Of a stretch of DNA of 64,000 nt, positions 17,432 to 25,831 are shown one piece after another. Source of the stretch: CAVRXQ01 sp963849105 (GTDB taxonomy: Bacteria; Actinomycetota; Acidimicrobiia; Acidimicrobiales; Bog-793); the NCBI GenBank assembly GCA_963849105.1, contig CAWKGD010000003.1, positions 744,001-808,000 of the forward strand, given 5' to 3'. The translations under genes were made by a program, and so were the position numbers. Within the stretch, counting starts at the first letter, position 1; each line of letters starts with the position of its first letter. The notes below the pieces were generated by a model. That model was given only the letters and a program-made list of their open reading frames with translations, made no database searches and was not told where the DNA came from.

Positions 17432-18082
17432 GTGTTCGTGAAGATCTGTGGGATCACCCACGAGGACGACGCGCTCTTGGCGGTGGCGATGGGTGCCGAC
17501 GCCGTCGGATTCGTCTTCGCCCCTTCGCCGCGTCAGATGGCGATCGGCGCCGCGAGAGACATCGCGCGCCGCCTCCACCCGGAGGTGATCACCGTCGGGG
17601 TGTTCCGTGACGCCGCCCCACAGCGCGTCGTCGACGTCGTCTTCCAGGCGGGTTTGCGCGCCGCCCAGCTGTCAGGTCATGAGAGCCCCGAGGATGTCGC
17701 TTTTATTGCCCAGAAGATCCCCCTGGTAATCAAGGTCTTTCAGGCGAACTCGGCGGCGCTTGCCGATGCGAGCGACTACCGGGCCGACGCGATCTACGTC
17801 GACATGCCGGCGCAGCTTCCCGAGCGCATCTTCGATTGGCGCCTCGCAGAGCGCGTGCCGAGCGGGACGCGGTTGATGATCGGCGGGGCGATCGATGCGG
17901 AGAACGTCGCTTCTGCGATCGCCCGGGTGCGACCGTGGGGAGTCGACGCGTCCGCGACCGTCGAGACGGCCGGCCGCAAAGATCCCCGCAAGGTGCGTGC
18001 TTTCATTCAGGCGGCGAAGGCCGCGGCCCCGGCGCCGACCGAGCCGCGGGACGGGCCGTACGACTGGCAAGAGGACTGGTAG
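17432..18082 (+). CDS. trpF: Phosphoribosylanthranilate isomerase
   Basis: Third step of tryptophan synthesis, an Amadori rearrangement in a TIM barrel. MFVKICGITHEDDALLAVAM is a textbook TrpF start, with the catalytic Cys in KICG. GADAVGFVFAPSPRQ, the central QLSGHESPE and the phosphate-binding RLMIGGAIDAENVASAI follow. The GTG at 17432 gives 216 residues, the usual length; a longer frame from 17291 has no homology. The short acidic tail (EPRDGPYDWQEDW) is unusual. No other trp genes are present, so this gene stands apart from the rest of the pathway. Confidence 0.92.
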   Translation: MFVKICGITHEDDALLAVAMGADAVGFVFAPSPRQMAIGAARDIARRLHPEVITVGVFRDAAPQRVVDVVFQAGLRAAQLSGHESPEDVAFIAQKIPLVIKVFQANSAALADASDYRADAIYVDMPAQLPERIFDWRLAERVPSGTRLMIGGAIDAENVASAIARVRPWGVDASATVETAGRKDPRKVRAFIQAAKAAAPAPTEPRDGPYDWQEDW

Positions 18083-18110
18083 GAGCCGCGGTCGGTCGAG
18101 GTGGCCAGCT

Positions 18111-18143
18111 GCATAGTCATCCAAGATGACGTATGATTATGCG
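18111..18143 (+). promoter_or_regulatory. argC promoter with ArgR-type operator
   Basis: GCATAGTCATC (18111-18121) and GATGACGTATG (18125-18135) form an inverted repeat around CAA, imperfect by one base, as expected for an ARG box bound by ArgR. TATGAT (18132-18137) overlaps its right arm and lies six bases before the argC ATG at 18144, so the mRNA is probably leaderless and ArgR would occlude the -10. An argR gene lies in the same cluster. Confidence 0.55.
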
Positions 18144-19154
18144 ATGAAGACGGCTGTCATCGGGGCGTCGGGATATCTCGGCGGAGAGCTGCTTCGCCTG
18201 CTCGCCGGGCACCCCGTCTTCGAAGTCGCCATCGCCCAGGGTGACCGATCCGCGGGAGAACGGGTCGCGGATCTCCATCCCGGACTCGATCTGGGCTACC
18301 CGGATCTCGTCGTCGAGTCGCTCGCCGCCGAAGCCGCCTCGCGGGCTGACGTCGTTTTCGTCGCGCTCCCGTCGGGACGTTCGCAAGATCTCGTCGCGGA
18401 GCTCGCCGGTTCGACGCGTGTCGTCGACCTCGGCGCGGACTTTCGCCTCCGTGATGCAAAGGCCTACGAGCAGTGGTACGGCTTCACGCACCGCCACCCG
18501 GAGCTTCTTTCGCAGTCCGTTTACGGACTTCCCGAGCTCAACCGGGCGGCGCTCGTCGGCGCGACGCTGATTGCCGCGCCGGGCTGTTACGTCACAGCGG
18601 CATCCCTCGCCCTCGTCCCGCTGTTGCAAGCAGGCGTGATCGAACCCGGTGGAGTGATCGTCGACGCGGCGAGTGGCGTGTCGGGGGCGGGCCGCGAACC
18701 GACGGCGTTCACGCACTTCGGCACGGTGAACGAGAACTTCGCGGCGTACGGACTGATCGACCACCGCCATACCCCGGAGATCGAACAGGTCACCGGCGCC
18801 AGGGTCCTCTTCACACCGCACCTCGCGCCGATGACGCGGGGAATCCTCGTCACCGCGTATGCGCGCGCGACGGCGCCTCACTCGACCGAACAGCTGCTCC
18901 AGATCGTCTCCGAGCGGTACCGCGGCGAGCGTTTCGTCGAGGTAGTCGAGCACTCCCCGGGGACGCGGGAGACCTACGGCTCCAATCTCGCCAAGCTCAC
19001 CGTGCGCTCGGCGCCGCGCACCGGTCACGTCCTCGCGATCTGCGCGATCGACAACCTCACCAAGGGCGGCGCCGGACAGGCGATCCAGGCGGCGAACATC
19101 GCCTGCGGGATCGACGAGGCGTCCGGCCTCGATCTCACACCCGTGATGCCGTGA
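18144..19154 (+). CDS. argC: N-acetyl-gamma-glutamyl-phosphate reductase
   Basis: Third step of arginine synthesis, NADPH-dependent. The N-terminal nucleotide loop VIGASGYLGGELLRLL, VVDLGADFRLRDAKAYEQWY, the active-site APGCYVTAASLAL (catalytic Cys near residue 145) and NLTKGGAGQAIQ near the end are all present; 336 residues. ATG 18144 is chosen over ATG 18126 because family proteins begin MKTAVIGASGY and a -10 box sits six bases before it. The stop overlaps the argB GTG by three bases (GTGA). It is the first gene of the arg operon. Confidence 0.95.
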   Translation: MKTAVIGASGYLGGELLRLLAGHPVFEVAIAQGDRSAGERVADLHPGLDLGYPDLVVESLAAEAASRADVVFVALPSGRSQDLVAELAGSTRVVDLGADFRLRDAKAYEQWYGFTHRHPELLSQSVYGLPELNRAALVGATLIAAPGCYVTAASLALVPLLQAGVIEPGGVIVDAASGVSGAGREPTAFTHFGTVNENFAAYGLIDHRHTPEIEQVTGARVLFTPHLAPMTRGILVTAYARATAPHSTEQLLQIVSERYRGERFVEVVEHSPGTRETYGSNLAKLTVRSAPRTGHVLAICAIDNLTKGGAGQAIQAANIACGIDEASGLDLTPVMP

Positions 19155-20029
19155 CGACGTCCGCGAGCCACGATCCGGCGACGACGGCATCGGTCCTCGT
19201 CGAGGCGATCCCGTTTATCCGGCGGTTCTCCGGTTCCGTCGTCGTCGTGAAGCTCGGCGGCAGTGCGCTCGTTCGGGGACCCGAGGCGACCTCGGCTCTC
19301 GAGGGATTCGCGCAAGACGTTGTCCTCGCCCGCAGCGTCGGGATGCTGCCCGTAGTCGTGCACGGCGGCGGTCCGCAGATCAGCGCGCTGATGGAGCGCC
19401 TCGGAAAGAGTCCGGAGTTCCGCGCCGGAATGCGCGTCACCGACGCCGAGACGCTCGACATCGCGCGCATGGTGCTCGTCGGCAAGGTGAACCGCGACAT
19501 CGTCGGGGCTTTGAACGTCCACGCGCCGGTCGCGGTCGGGCTCTCCGGCGAGGACGCGGGGTTCATCCGCGCGATCGAGCGCGACCCGGAGCTCGGCTTT
19601 GTGGGCGACGTCTCGTCCGTCGACCCGGAGCTCTTGCGACACCTGTTGCACGAAGGTGTCGTCCCTGTGGTGGCGACGATCGCCTCCGGCGACGGGGGAC
19701 AGGCGTACAACGTGAACGCCGACGCTGTCGCGAGCGCAGTCGCGGCGTCGTTGGGTGCGCGAAAGCTCATCTACCTCACCGATGTGAATGGCGTGCGCCG
19801 TGTGGCGGACGATGTGGCGTCGGTGATCTCGAGCGCGACCGCGGACGATCTGCAGGCGCTGATCGACGACGGGACGATCTCGGGCGGCATGGTTCCAAAG
19901 GCCCGTGCGTGCATCGACGCGGTGCGAGGGGGCGTTGCGGCCGCACACGTGCTCGACGGACGAACGGCACACGCACTGTTGCTTGAGCTCTTTACCGAGT
20001 CCGGAGTCGGAACGATGGTGACCGCATGA
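19151..20029 (+). CDS. argB: Acetylglutamate kinase
   Basis: Second step of arginine synthesis: phosphorylates N-acetylglutamate. VVVKLGGSAL at about residues 31-40 is the amino-acid-kinase loop, followed by VVHGGGPQISALM, GLSGEDAGFI, NVNADAVASAVAASLGARKLIYLTDVNGV and the late GGMVPKARACIDAVRGG. It has 292 residues. The GTG at 19151 overlaps the argC stop. In most argCJBD operons argJ lies between argC and argB; here the two genes touch directly. Feedback inhibition by arginine is usual for the family but cannot be read from sequence alone. Confidence 0.94.
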   Translation: MTTSASHDPATTASVLVEAIPFIRRFSGSVVVVKLGGSALVRGPEATSALEGFAQDVVLARSVGMLPVVVHGGGPQISALMERLGKSPEFRAGMRVTDAETLDIARMVLVGKVNRDIVGALNVHAPVAVGLSGEDAGFIRAIERDPELGFVGDVSSVDPELLRHLLHEGVVPVVATIASGDGGQAYNVNADAVASAVAASLGARKLIYLTDVNGVRRVADDVASVISSATADDLQALIDDGTISGGMVPKARACIDAVRGGVAAAHVLDGRTAHALLLELFTESGVGTMVTA

Positions 20030-21207
20030 CGAGCCCGTTGATGCCGACGTACCGGACACCGACGGTTCGTTTTGTCTCGGGCTCTGGTGCATGGCTCGTC
20101 GACGCGGAAGGCAACCGCTACCTCGATTTTCTCTCTGGGATCGCCGTGACTTCGCTCGGACACGCCCACCCGGCAGTGCGCGATGCGATCTGCAGCCAGG
20201 CAGGCAAGCTTCTGCACGTCTCGAACCTCTTCGCGAACGGGCTGAACGAGGAGGTCGCGACGATTCTTGACACCCTCGTCGGCGACGGAGAGCCGCTCGG
20301 CGGAAAGGTCTTCTTCGCCAACTCCGGGGCTGAGGCGAACGAGTGCGCGATCAAGCTCACGCGGCGCGCGACGCCCGAAGGCCGCTTCGCGATCGTCACG
20401 GCGCACGACTCATTCCATGGCCGCACGATGGCGACGCTCGCCGCGACCGGTCAGCCCCACAAACAGGCTCCCTTCATGCCGCTGCCGGACGGTTTTCACT
20501 ACGTCGAATACGGCGACCCCGCGGCGATCCAATCCGGTGTTCGACCGGACACCGCCGGCGTGATGCTCGAACCGATCCTCGGGGAGGCGGGGGTCGTGAC
20601 GCCGCCGAAGGGCTACCTCAAAAAGGTACGCGAGATCTGCGACGAGCTCGAACTTCTGCTGATCGTCGACGAGATCCAGACGGGATTGGCGCGCACCGGT
20701 CGGTGGTTCGCGTTCCAAGACGAGGGTGTGCTCCCCGACATCGTGACGATGGCGAAGGCGCTCGGCAACGGCGTTCCGGTCGGGGCGTGCTGGGCGCGCG
20801 ACAGCGTCGCGGGGTCATTCGAACCCGGCGACCATGGCTCGACTTTTGGTGGGCAGCCCCTCGCGATGTCAGCCGCGAAGGCGACCCTCGAAACGATGCT
20901 TTCCATCGATGCTCCGGCGCTCGCCCGTGCTGCCGGGGAGCGTCTTCGCGAGTCATTGGGCTCGGTCGAAGGTGTCTACGAGGTACGCGGCGCCGGATTA
21001 CTCGTCGGCGTTGTGTTGGCATCGGGAGTTGACGCCCACGTCGTTGCTGAGAAGGCGCTCGATTTCGGTGTCGTCGTCAACGACGTGACACCGTCGGTGA
21101 TCCGGCTCTGTCCGCCGCTCATCGTCTCCGACGACGAGATCGAAGAGGGCGTCGACCGCCTGCGTCGGGCGATGGGTGTCGCCATGTCGGTCGCAAGGAC
21201 CGGGTGA
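20026..21207 (+). CDS. argD: Acetylornithine aminotransferase
   Basis: PLP-dependent class III aminotransferase for N-acetylornithine. FLSGIAVTSLGHAHP, the FFANSGAEANECAIKLTRR segment that binds PLP phosphate, HDSFHGRTMATLAATGQ, LLIVDEIQTGLARTGRWF and the PLP lysine in VTMAKALGNGVPVG are in order; 393 residues. The ATG overlaps the argB stop (ATGA), so translation is coupled. Like other ArgD proteins it may also serve N-succinyl-diaminopimelate in lysine synthesis. Confidence 0.94.
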   Translation: MTSPLMPTYRTPTVRFVSGSGAWLVDAEGNRYLDFLSGIAVTSLGHAHPAVRDAICSQAGKLLHVSNLFANGLNEEVATILDTLVGDGEPLGGKVFFANSGAEANECAIKLTRRATPEGRFAIVTAHDSFHGRTMATLAATGQPHKQAPFMPLPDGFHYVEYGDPAAIQSGVRPDTAGVMLEPILGEAGVVTPPKGYLKKVREICDELELLLIVDEIQTGLARTGRWFAFQDEGVLPDIVTMAKALGNGVPVGACWARDSVAGSFEPGDHGSTFGGQPLAMSAAKATLETMLSIDAPALARAAGERLRESLGSVEGVYEVRGAGLLVGVVLASGVDAHVVAEKALDFGVVVNDVTPSVIRLCPPLIVSDDEIEEGVDRLRRAMGVAMSVARTG

Positions 21208-21217
21208 GGAGCGCGCG

Positions 21218-22114
21218 ATGAATCTGCTGCGAGTTGGGGACTTGTCTCCCGGAGCACTCGAGCGTGTGCTCGTGCTCGCCGACGAGAGCGATCCGGTGCC
21301 GGTGTTGGCAGGACGCGGCGTCGCGCTCGTCTTCGAGCACCCGTCGAACCGCACGCGCAACGCAACCGAAATGGCGGTCGTTGGCCTCGGCGGACATCCC
21401 GCGTCGATCATGCGGGACGAAGTCGGAATTGACGTCCGCGAGTCAGCAGAAGACGTCGCGCGGACGCTCGCCTGCTACCACGCGGCGCTCTGTGTGCGGG
21501 CAGCGCGGCACTCGACACTCGAGCGGATGGCGGCTTCATTGGAAGGCACCGACGTGCCGATCATCAACCTGTTGTCCGACGTCGAGCACCCGACCCAGGC
21601 CATCGCGGACGTGAAGACGATCCGCGACGAGTTCGGCACCGTGTCCGGAAAGAAGGTCGCGTACATCGGCGACGCGAACAACGTCTGCCGTTCTCTCGCG
21701 TTCGCCGTGGCGGCGCTCGCCGGCGAATTCGTCATCGCAAGCCCGCCGCAATTCACGATGAGCGACGAGGTACTGAACGCGACGAAAGGACTCGCTGGGC
21801 GAGTGGGCGTGGCGAGCTCACCTGCAGAAGCGGCGGAGGGCGCTGACGTGCTCTACACCGACGTTTGGGTGTCGATGGGCGAGGGCGACGCCGAGGAAAA
21901 GCGCAAGGCGTTCACCGGCTTCACGATCGACGACGAACTCGTCGCCCGAGCCGCACCACACGCGATCGTCCTGCACTGCCTGCCTGCGCACCGCGGTGAG
22001 GAAATCACCGCGTCCGTGCTCGACGGGTCGCACAGCCGCGTGTGGCGACAGGCGCGCAACCGCCTTGAAGCGGTGCGCGGGGTGCTCTCGTACGTGCTCG
22101 GAGGTGACCGTTGA
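21218..22114 (+). CDS. argF: Ornithine carbamoyltransferase
   Basis: Makes citrulline from ornithine and carbamoyl phosphate. HPTQAIADVKTI (carbamoyl-phosphate site) and HCLPAHRGEE (ornithine-binding Cys) are intact. The first carbamoyl-phosphate loop, normally SxRTR with a preceding Lys, reads EHPSNRTRN at residues 40-48: Thr or Ala of STRTR is Asn, and the Lys before Pro is His. At 298 residues the length is slightly short but complete. The ATG at 21218 follows GAGGAGCG. It overlaps the argR TTG start by four bases. Confidence 0.92.
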   Translation: MNLLRVGDLSPGALERVLVLADESDPVPVLAGRGVALVFEHPSNRTRNATEMAVVGLGGHPASIMRDEVGIDVRESAEDVARTLACYHAALCVRAARHSTLERMAASLEGTDVPIINLLSDVEHPTQAIADVKTIRDEFGTVSGKKVAYIGDANNVCRSLAFAVAALAGEFVIASPPQFTMSDEVLNATKGLAGRVGVASSPAEAAEGADVLYTDVWVSMGEGDAEEKRKAFTGFTIDDELVARAAPHAIVLHCLPAHRGEEITASVLDGSHSRVWRQARNRLEAVRGVLSYVLGGDR

Positions 22115-22584
22115 GCCGGATCCCGAAGAACCGACGCCAGCACCTCGTCGCGAGGTTGCTCGCCGAGTTCCCCGTGACGAATCAGCCACAACTGGTCGAC
22201 TTGCTCGCGGAACGGGGCATTGACGCGACCCAGGCAACGGTCTCGCGCGACTTGGAAGAGCTCGGCGCGGTGAAGGTCCGCCTTCCTGGGTCGACGCGTC
22301 CCGTCTACGCGGTCGCAGAACCCGAACAAGCCCCGCCAGCGCCGGTCGATCACCTGCGCCGCGTCCTTGGGGAGTGGGTCGTCGATGTCGCCTGCTCGGC
22401 GAATCTCGTCGTGGTCCGTACACCGCCGGGATCGGCGCACGTCGTCGCCTCTGCGATCGATCGCACCCGCGTCGAAGGCGTCGTCGGTACGGTGGCCGGC
22501 GACGACACCGTGCTCGTGATCGCCGACGAGGCGATCGGCGGTACCACACTCGCGAAGCAGATCTCGGAAATGTCCGGGCAATAA
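22111..22584 (+). CDS. argR: Arginine repressor
   Basis: Hexameric arginine-responsive repressor, 157 residues. The N-terminal winged helix shows RRQHLVARLLAEFPVTNQPQLVDLLAERGI and ATQATVSRDLEELGAVKV. The C-terminal arginine-binding and hexamerisation domain includes VVVRTPPGSAHVVASAIDR and VVGTVAGDDTVLVI with the GDDT motif. The TTG start at 22111 overlaps the argF stop TGA. It is predicted to bind the inverted repeat in front of argC and so regulate its own operon. Confidence 0.95.
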   Translation: MSRIPKNRRQHLVARLLAEFPVTNQPQLVDLLAERGIDATQATVSRDLEELGAVKVRLPGSTRPVYAVAEPEQAPPAPVDHLRRVLGEWVVDVACSANLVVVRTPPGSAHVVASAIDRTRVEGVVGTVAGDDTVLVIADEAIGGTTLAKQISEMSGQ

Positions 22585-22598
22585 GGGAGAGGTCGCAG

Positions 22599-23816
22599 AT
22601 GTCCAAACGCGTCGCGCTCGCGTACTCCGGGGGTCTCGATACCTCCGTCGCCGTGCACTGGCTGCACGCCCAACTCGATTACGAAGTGATCGCGGTCACG
22701 GTCGACGTCGGACAGGGGGGCGACTTCGGTTCGATCCGTGAGCGCGCCCTCGCCGCGGGGGCTGTGGAAGCTATCGTCCGGGATGCCCGCGACGAGTTCG
22801 CCCACGACTTCGTCGTTCCCGCCATCCAGGCGAACGCCTTGTACGAGAGTCGGTATCCGCTCGTCTCCGCGCTCGCGCGTCCGGTGATCGCTCGTCAGGT
22901 CGTCGCCGAGGCGAGGCGCCACGGTGCGACCGCTGTCGCGCACGGGTGCACCGGCAAGGGCAACGATCAGGTCCGCTTCGAGATCGGCACGCGAGCGCTC
23001 GCGCCGGATCTCGACATCGTCGCCCCGGTCCGCGTGTGGAAGATGACCCGCGAGGACACCGTCGACTACGCGCAGAAGTTCGACATCCCGATCACCGCTT
23101 CGAAAGAGCGCATCTATTCGATCGACGAGAACCTGTGGGGCCGAACGATCGAATGCGGCGAGATCGAAGACCCCTGGGTCGCGCCTCCCGACGATGTCTA
23201 CGAGCGCACGGTTGAGAAGGCCTCGGAGCCCGTTGAAGTCGTGATCGGCTTCGAATCCGGTGTACCCGTCACCCTCGACGGTCGCTCGATGCCTCTTGTC
23301 GAGCTGATCCGGGAACTCGACCGCACCGCCGGCGGGCGAGGGTTCGGTCGGATTGACATGGTGGAGAACCGGCGAGTCGGCATCAAAAGCCGTGAGATCT
23401 ACGAATGCGCTGCTGCTCTGGCGCTTATTACCGCGCACATCGACCTCGAGGGCATCACCTTGGAGCGGGACGTCGCACACGAAAAGTCGCGGCTGGAACC
23501 GAGGTTTGCAGAACTCGTCTACGACGGCATGTGGTACTCGCCGCTCAGGGAGGCGATTGGTGCCTTCGTCTCCTCGACTCAGCAACACGTCACGGGGGAG
23601 GTCCGCATCCAATTTGCGCCGGGAGGCGCCGCGACCGTGCTCGGCCGGCGCAGTCCATTCGGCCTCTATGACTACGGGCTCGCGACCTATGACGCGGCGG
23701 ACGCGTTCCGCCACGAAGACGCCGAGGGATTCGTCCGGATCTACGGGCTCGGGATCAAGACCTGGGCGAGCCGCCAAGGTCCGGGCTCGTCCAGCGGTCC
23801 GGCCGACGCGGAGTAG
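22599..23816 (+). CDS. argG: Argininosuccinate synthase
   Basis: ATP-dependent joining of citrulline and aspartate. The P-loop-like ALAYSGGLDTSVAVHWL opens the protein (residues 6-22). Then come GATAVAHGCTGKGNDQVRFE, the YSIDENLWGRTIECGEIEDPW block and the late SPLREAIGAF segment. The protein is 405 residues. ATG 22599 follows AGGGAGAGG by a normal distance; upstream frame is only a shadow of argR. It sits between argR and argH in the operon. Confidence 0.95.
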   Translation: MSKRVALAYSGGLDTSVAVHWLHAQLDYEVIAVTVDVGQGGDFGSIRERALAAGAVEAIVRDARDEFAHDFVVPAIQANALYESRYPLVSALARPVIARQVVAEARRHGATAVAHGCTGKGNDQVRFEIGTRALAPDLDIVAPVRVWKMTREDTVDYAQKFDIPITASKERIYSIDENLWGRTIECGEIEDPWVAPPDDVYERTVEKASEPVEVVIGFESGVPVTLDGRSMPLVELIRELDRTAGGRGFGRIDMVENRRVGIKSREIYECAAALALITAHIDLEGITLERDVAHEKSRLEPRFAELVYDGMWYSPLREAIGAFVSSTQQHVTGEVRIQFAPGGAATVLGRRSPFGLYDYGLATYDAADAFRHEDAEGFVRIYGLGIKTWASRQGPGSSSGPADAE

Positions 23817-23827
23817 GTCGGTCGCCG

Positions 23828-25195
23828 GTGTCGCTCTGGTCGCGACGCATGCGCGCCGCGTCAGCGCCTGAGATGAAGCGGTTCACCGAGAGCCTCTCGT
23901 TCGACAAGGTGCTCGGCATCGACGACGTTGAAGGTTCCAAAGCGCACGTGCGCGGCCTCGGTCGGGCAAAGATCCTCAGTCCGTCCGAGGTCGATTCGCT
24001 GCTCCAGGCGCTCTCAACGGTACGGGTTGAGTTCGAGGCCGACACCTTCGCGTTCGCGGACGGTGACGAGGACGTCCACACGGCGATCGAACGCCGCGTG
24101 ACAGAGCTCGCCGGCGAGACCGGCGCCCGGCTCCACACGGCGAGAAGTCGTAACGACCAAGTGGCGACGGCGCTGCGGTTGTATACGTCACGACAGATCG
24201 CGAGGACTGTCGATGCGGTGCTCCGGCTTTGCGAAGCGTTGCTCGATCGCGCGCTTTCGGTCGGAGATGCGGAAGTATCCGGATATACACATCTCCAGCG
24301 CGCGCAGCGTGTGCCGATCGCCTGGCAGCTCAGCGCACACGACTGGTCGCTACTGCGCGACGTCGATCGGTTTTTTGATGCTCTGGAGCGCGTGGAGGTA
24401 TCGCCGCTTGGCGCGGCGGCGGTCGGTGGATCCTCATTACCGATCGACCCGCTCGAGACGGCGCGAGATCTCGGCTTCGATCGTGCATTCGAGAATCCGA
24501 TCGACGCCGTCGCGGATCGAGATTTCGTGGCTGAGACACTCTTTGCGATTGCGCTCTTAGGGGTACATCTCTCGCGGCTCGGCGAGGAGATCGCGATCTA
24601 CTCGACGAGCGAGTTCGGTTTCTACGTGCTCGACGACGCTTGGGCGACGGGGAGCTCGATGCTTCCGCAAAAAAAGAATCCGGACGTGGCCGAGCTCGCT
24701 CGAGCAAAAAGCGGGCGCCTAATCGGACACCTGACCGGCTTCCTCACGACATTGAAGGGTCTCCCGTTCGCGTACAACCGTGACCTTCAAGAGGACAAGG
24801 AGCCTCTCTTCGATTCGTTCTCGCAGATCAACCTCGCTCTCGACGCACTCGCTGGTGTCGTCCAGACGATGCGATTCGACCTCGATGCGATGCGCGCCGC
24901 CGCCAGCGACGCGAATGTGCGGGCCGTCGAGCTCGCGGAGTGGATGGTCGAGCGGGGGGTCCCGTTCCGGGAGGCACACGGAACGGTCGCCGAGCTCGTG
25001 CGGCGTTCAATCGAGGAAATGCGGCCGTTACCCGATCTCGTTCGTGAGGCCGATCAACTCGGCCCCGAGGCGCTCTTCGTCTTCGAAGCTGAGCCGCGTA
25101 TCCCGCTGGAAACGGTGTCCGAGCAGCTCGACCGTCTTCGACGGGCGATTGAATTGCGTCGTGGACGCGTTCGGAATTCCCGCCACGCAGACTGA
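23828..25195 (+). CDS. argH: Argininosuccinate lyase
   Basis: Final step of arginine synthesis: releases arginine and fumarate. Family motifs: HTARSRNDQVATALRLY, SGYTHLQRAQRVPIAW (catalytic His), and the fumarase-superfamily loop GSSMLPQKKNPDVAELAR near residues 277-294. The protein has 455 residues; the N-terminal dozen (MSLWSRRMRAAS) may not all be translated, as ATG 23873 (MKRFTE) is an alternative. It is followed with a 35-base overlap by the DNA glycosylase gene. Confidence 0.94.
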   Translation: MSLWSRRMRAASAPEMKRFTESLSFDKVLGIDDVEGSKAHVRGLGRAKILSPSEVDSLLQALSTVRVEFEADTFAFADGDEDVHTAIERRVTELAGETGARLHTARSRNDQVATALRLYTSRQIARTVDAVLRLCEALLDRALSVGDAEVSGYTHLQRAQRVPIAWQLSAHDWSLLRDVDRFFDALERVEVSPLGAAAVGGSSLPIDPLETARDLGFDRAFENPIDAVADRDFVAETLFAIALLGVHLSRLGEEIAIYSTSEFGFYVLDDAWATGSSMLPQKKNPDVAELARAKSGRLIGHLTGFLTTLKGLPFAYNRDLQEDKEPLFDSFSQINLALDALAGVVQTMRFDLDAMRAAASDANVRAVELAEWMVERGVPFREAHGTVAELVRRSIEEMRPLPDLVREADQLGPEALFVFEAEPRIPLETVSEQLDRLRRAIELRRGRVRNSRHAD

Positions 25196-25814
25196 ATTCG
25201 GCCGGTCGGCGGCGATCGAGCGTGCCTTTTTCTCCGGCGATCCGGTCGACGTCGCTCCGCGCGTTCTCAACTTGCTGCTCGCCGCCAACGGGGTCGTCGG
25301 TCGCATCGTCGAGGTTGAGGCGTACGCGGGGAAGCGGGATGCGGCGAGTCATGCCTATCGGGGCCGGACACCTCGGAATGGCACGATGTTCGGACCTCCG
25401 GGGCACCTGTACGTCTATTTCACTTACGGAATGCACTTCTGCTCGAACATCGTCTGCGAGGAAGAAGGTGTCGCGGGAGCGGTGTTGCTGCGGGCGCTGG
25501 CGCCCGTGTCGGGCATCGAGGTGATGCGTTCGAGGCGACCTCGAGCGCGGCGTGATCGCGAACTCTGCGCGGGCCCGGCTCGCCTTTGTCAGGCGCTCGG
25601 ATTCGATCGCCGCTCAGATGGAGCGGACCTCGTCACGGGCTCAGAAGGTGTCCGGATCCTCTCTGACGGAACACCGCCTCCATCAAAACCGCTGGTCACG
25701 ACCAGAATCGGACTCTCGGAGCGCAGTGGAGCGGCGGTGGGGTTCCCTTGGCGGTTCGCTGTTTCCGGCGATAAAAATGTGTCGCGACCTGCGCCTCGGC
25801 TGATTGACACATAG
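25161..25814 (+). CDS. 3-methyladenine DNA glycosylase (AAG/MPG family)
   Basis: Excises alkylated purines. The family pattern VAPRVLNLLLAANGVVGRIVEVEAYAG (the catalytic Glu in VEAY), ASHAYRGRTPRNGTMFGPPGHLYVYFTYGMHFC and CAGPARLCQALGF is complete; about 217 residues. The GTG at 25161 overlaps the argH 3' end by 35 bases, so expression is probably coupled. The last codons contain the TTGACA of the rRNA promoter (25804-25809), so the 3' end of this gene doubles as promoter DNA. A glycosylase of this family next to argH is known in other actinobacteria. Confidence 0.9.
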   Translation: MDAFGIPATQTEFGRSAAIERAFFSGDPVDVAPRVLNLLLAANGVVGRIVEVEAYAGKRDAASHAYRGRTPRNGTMFGPPGHLYVYFTYGMHFCSNIVCEEEGVAGAVLLRALAPVSGIEVMRSRRPRARRDRELCAGPARLCQALGFDRRSDGADLVTGSEGVRILSDGTPPPSKPLVTTRIGLSERSGAAVGFPWRFAVSGDKNVSRPAPRLIDT

Positions 25815-25831
25815 TCGGCTGGTGCTAAGGT
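25804..25831 (+). promoter_or_regulatory. rRNA operon promoter
   Basis: TTGACA (25804-25809), a 16-base spacer, then TAAGGT (25826-25831) preceded by TGC, an extended -10. This is the strongest promoter match in the window. The -35 lies inside the last codons of the glycosylase gene. Transcription would start at about 25838. Confidence 0.8.
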
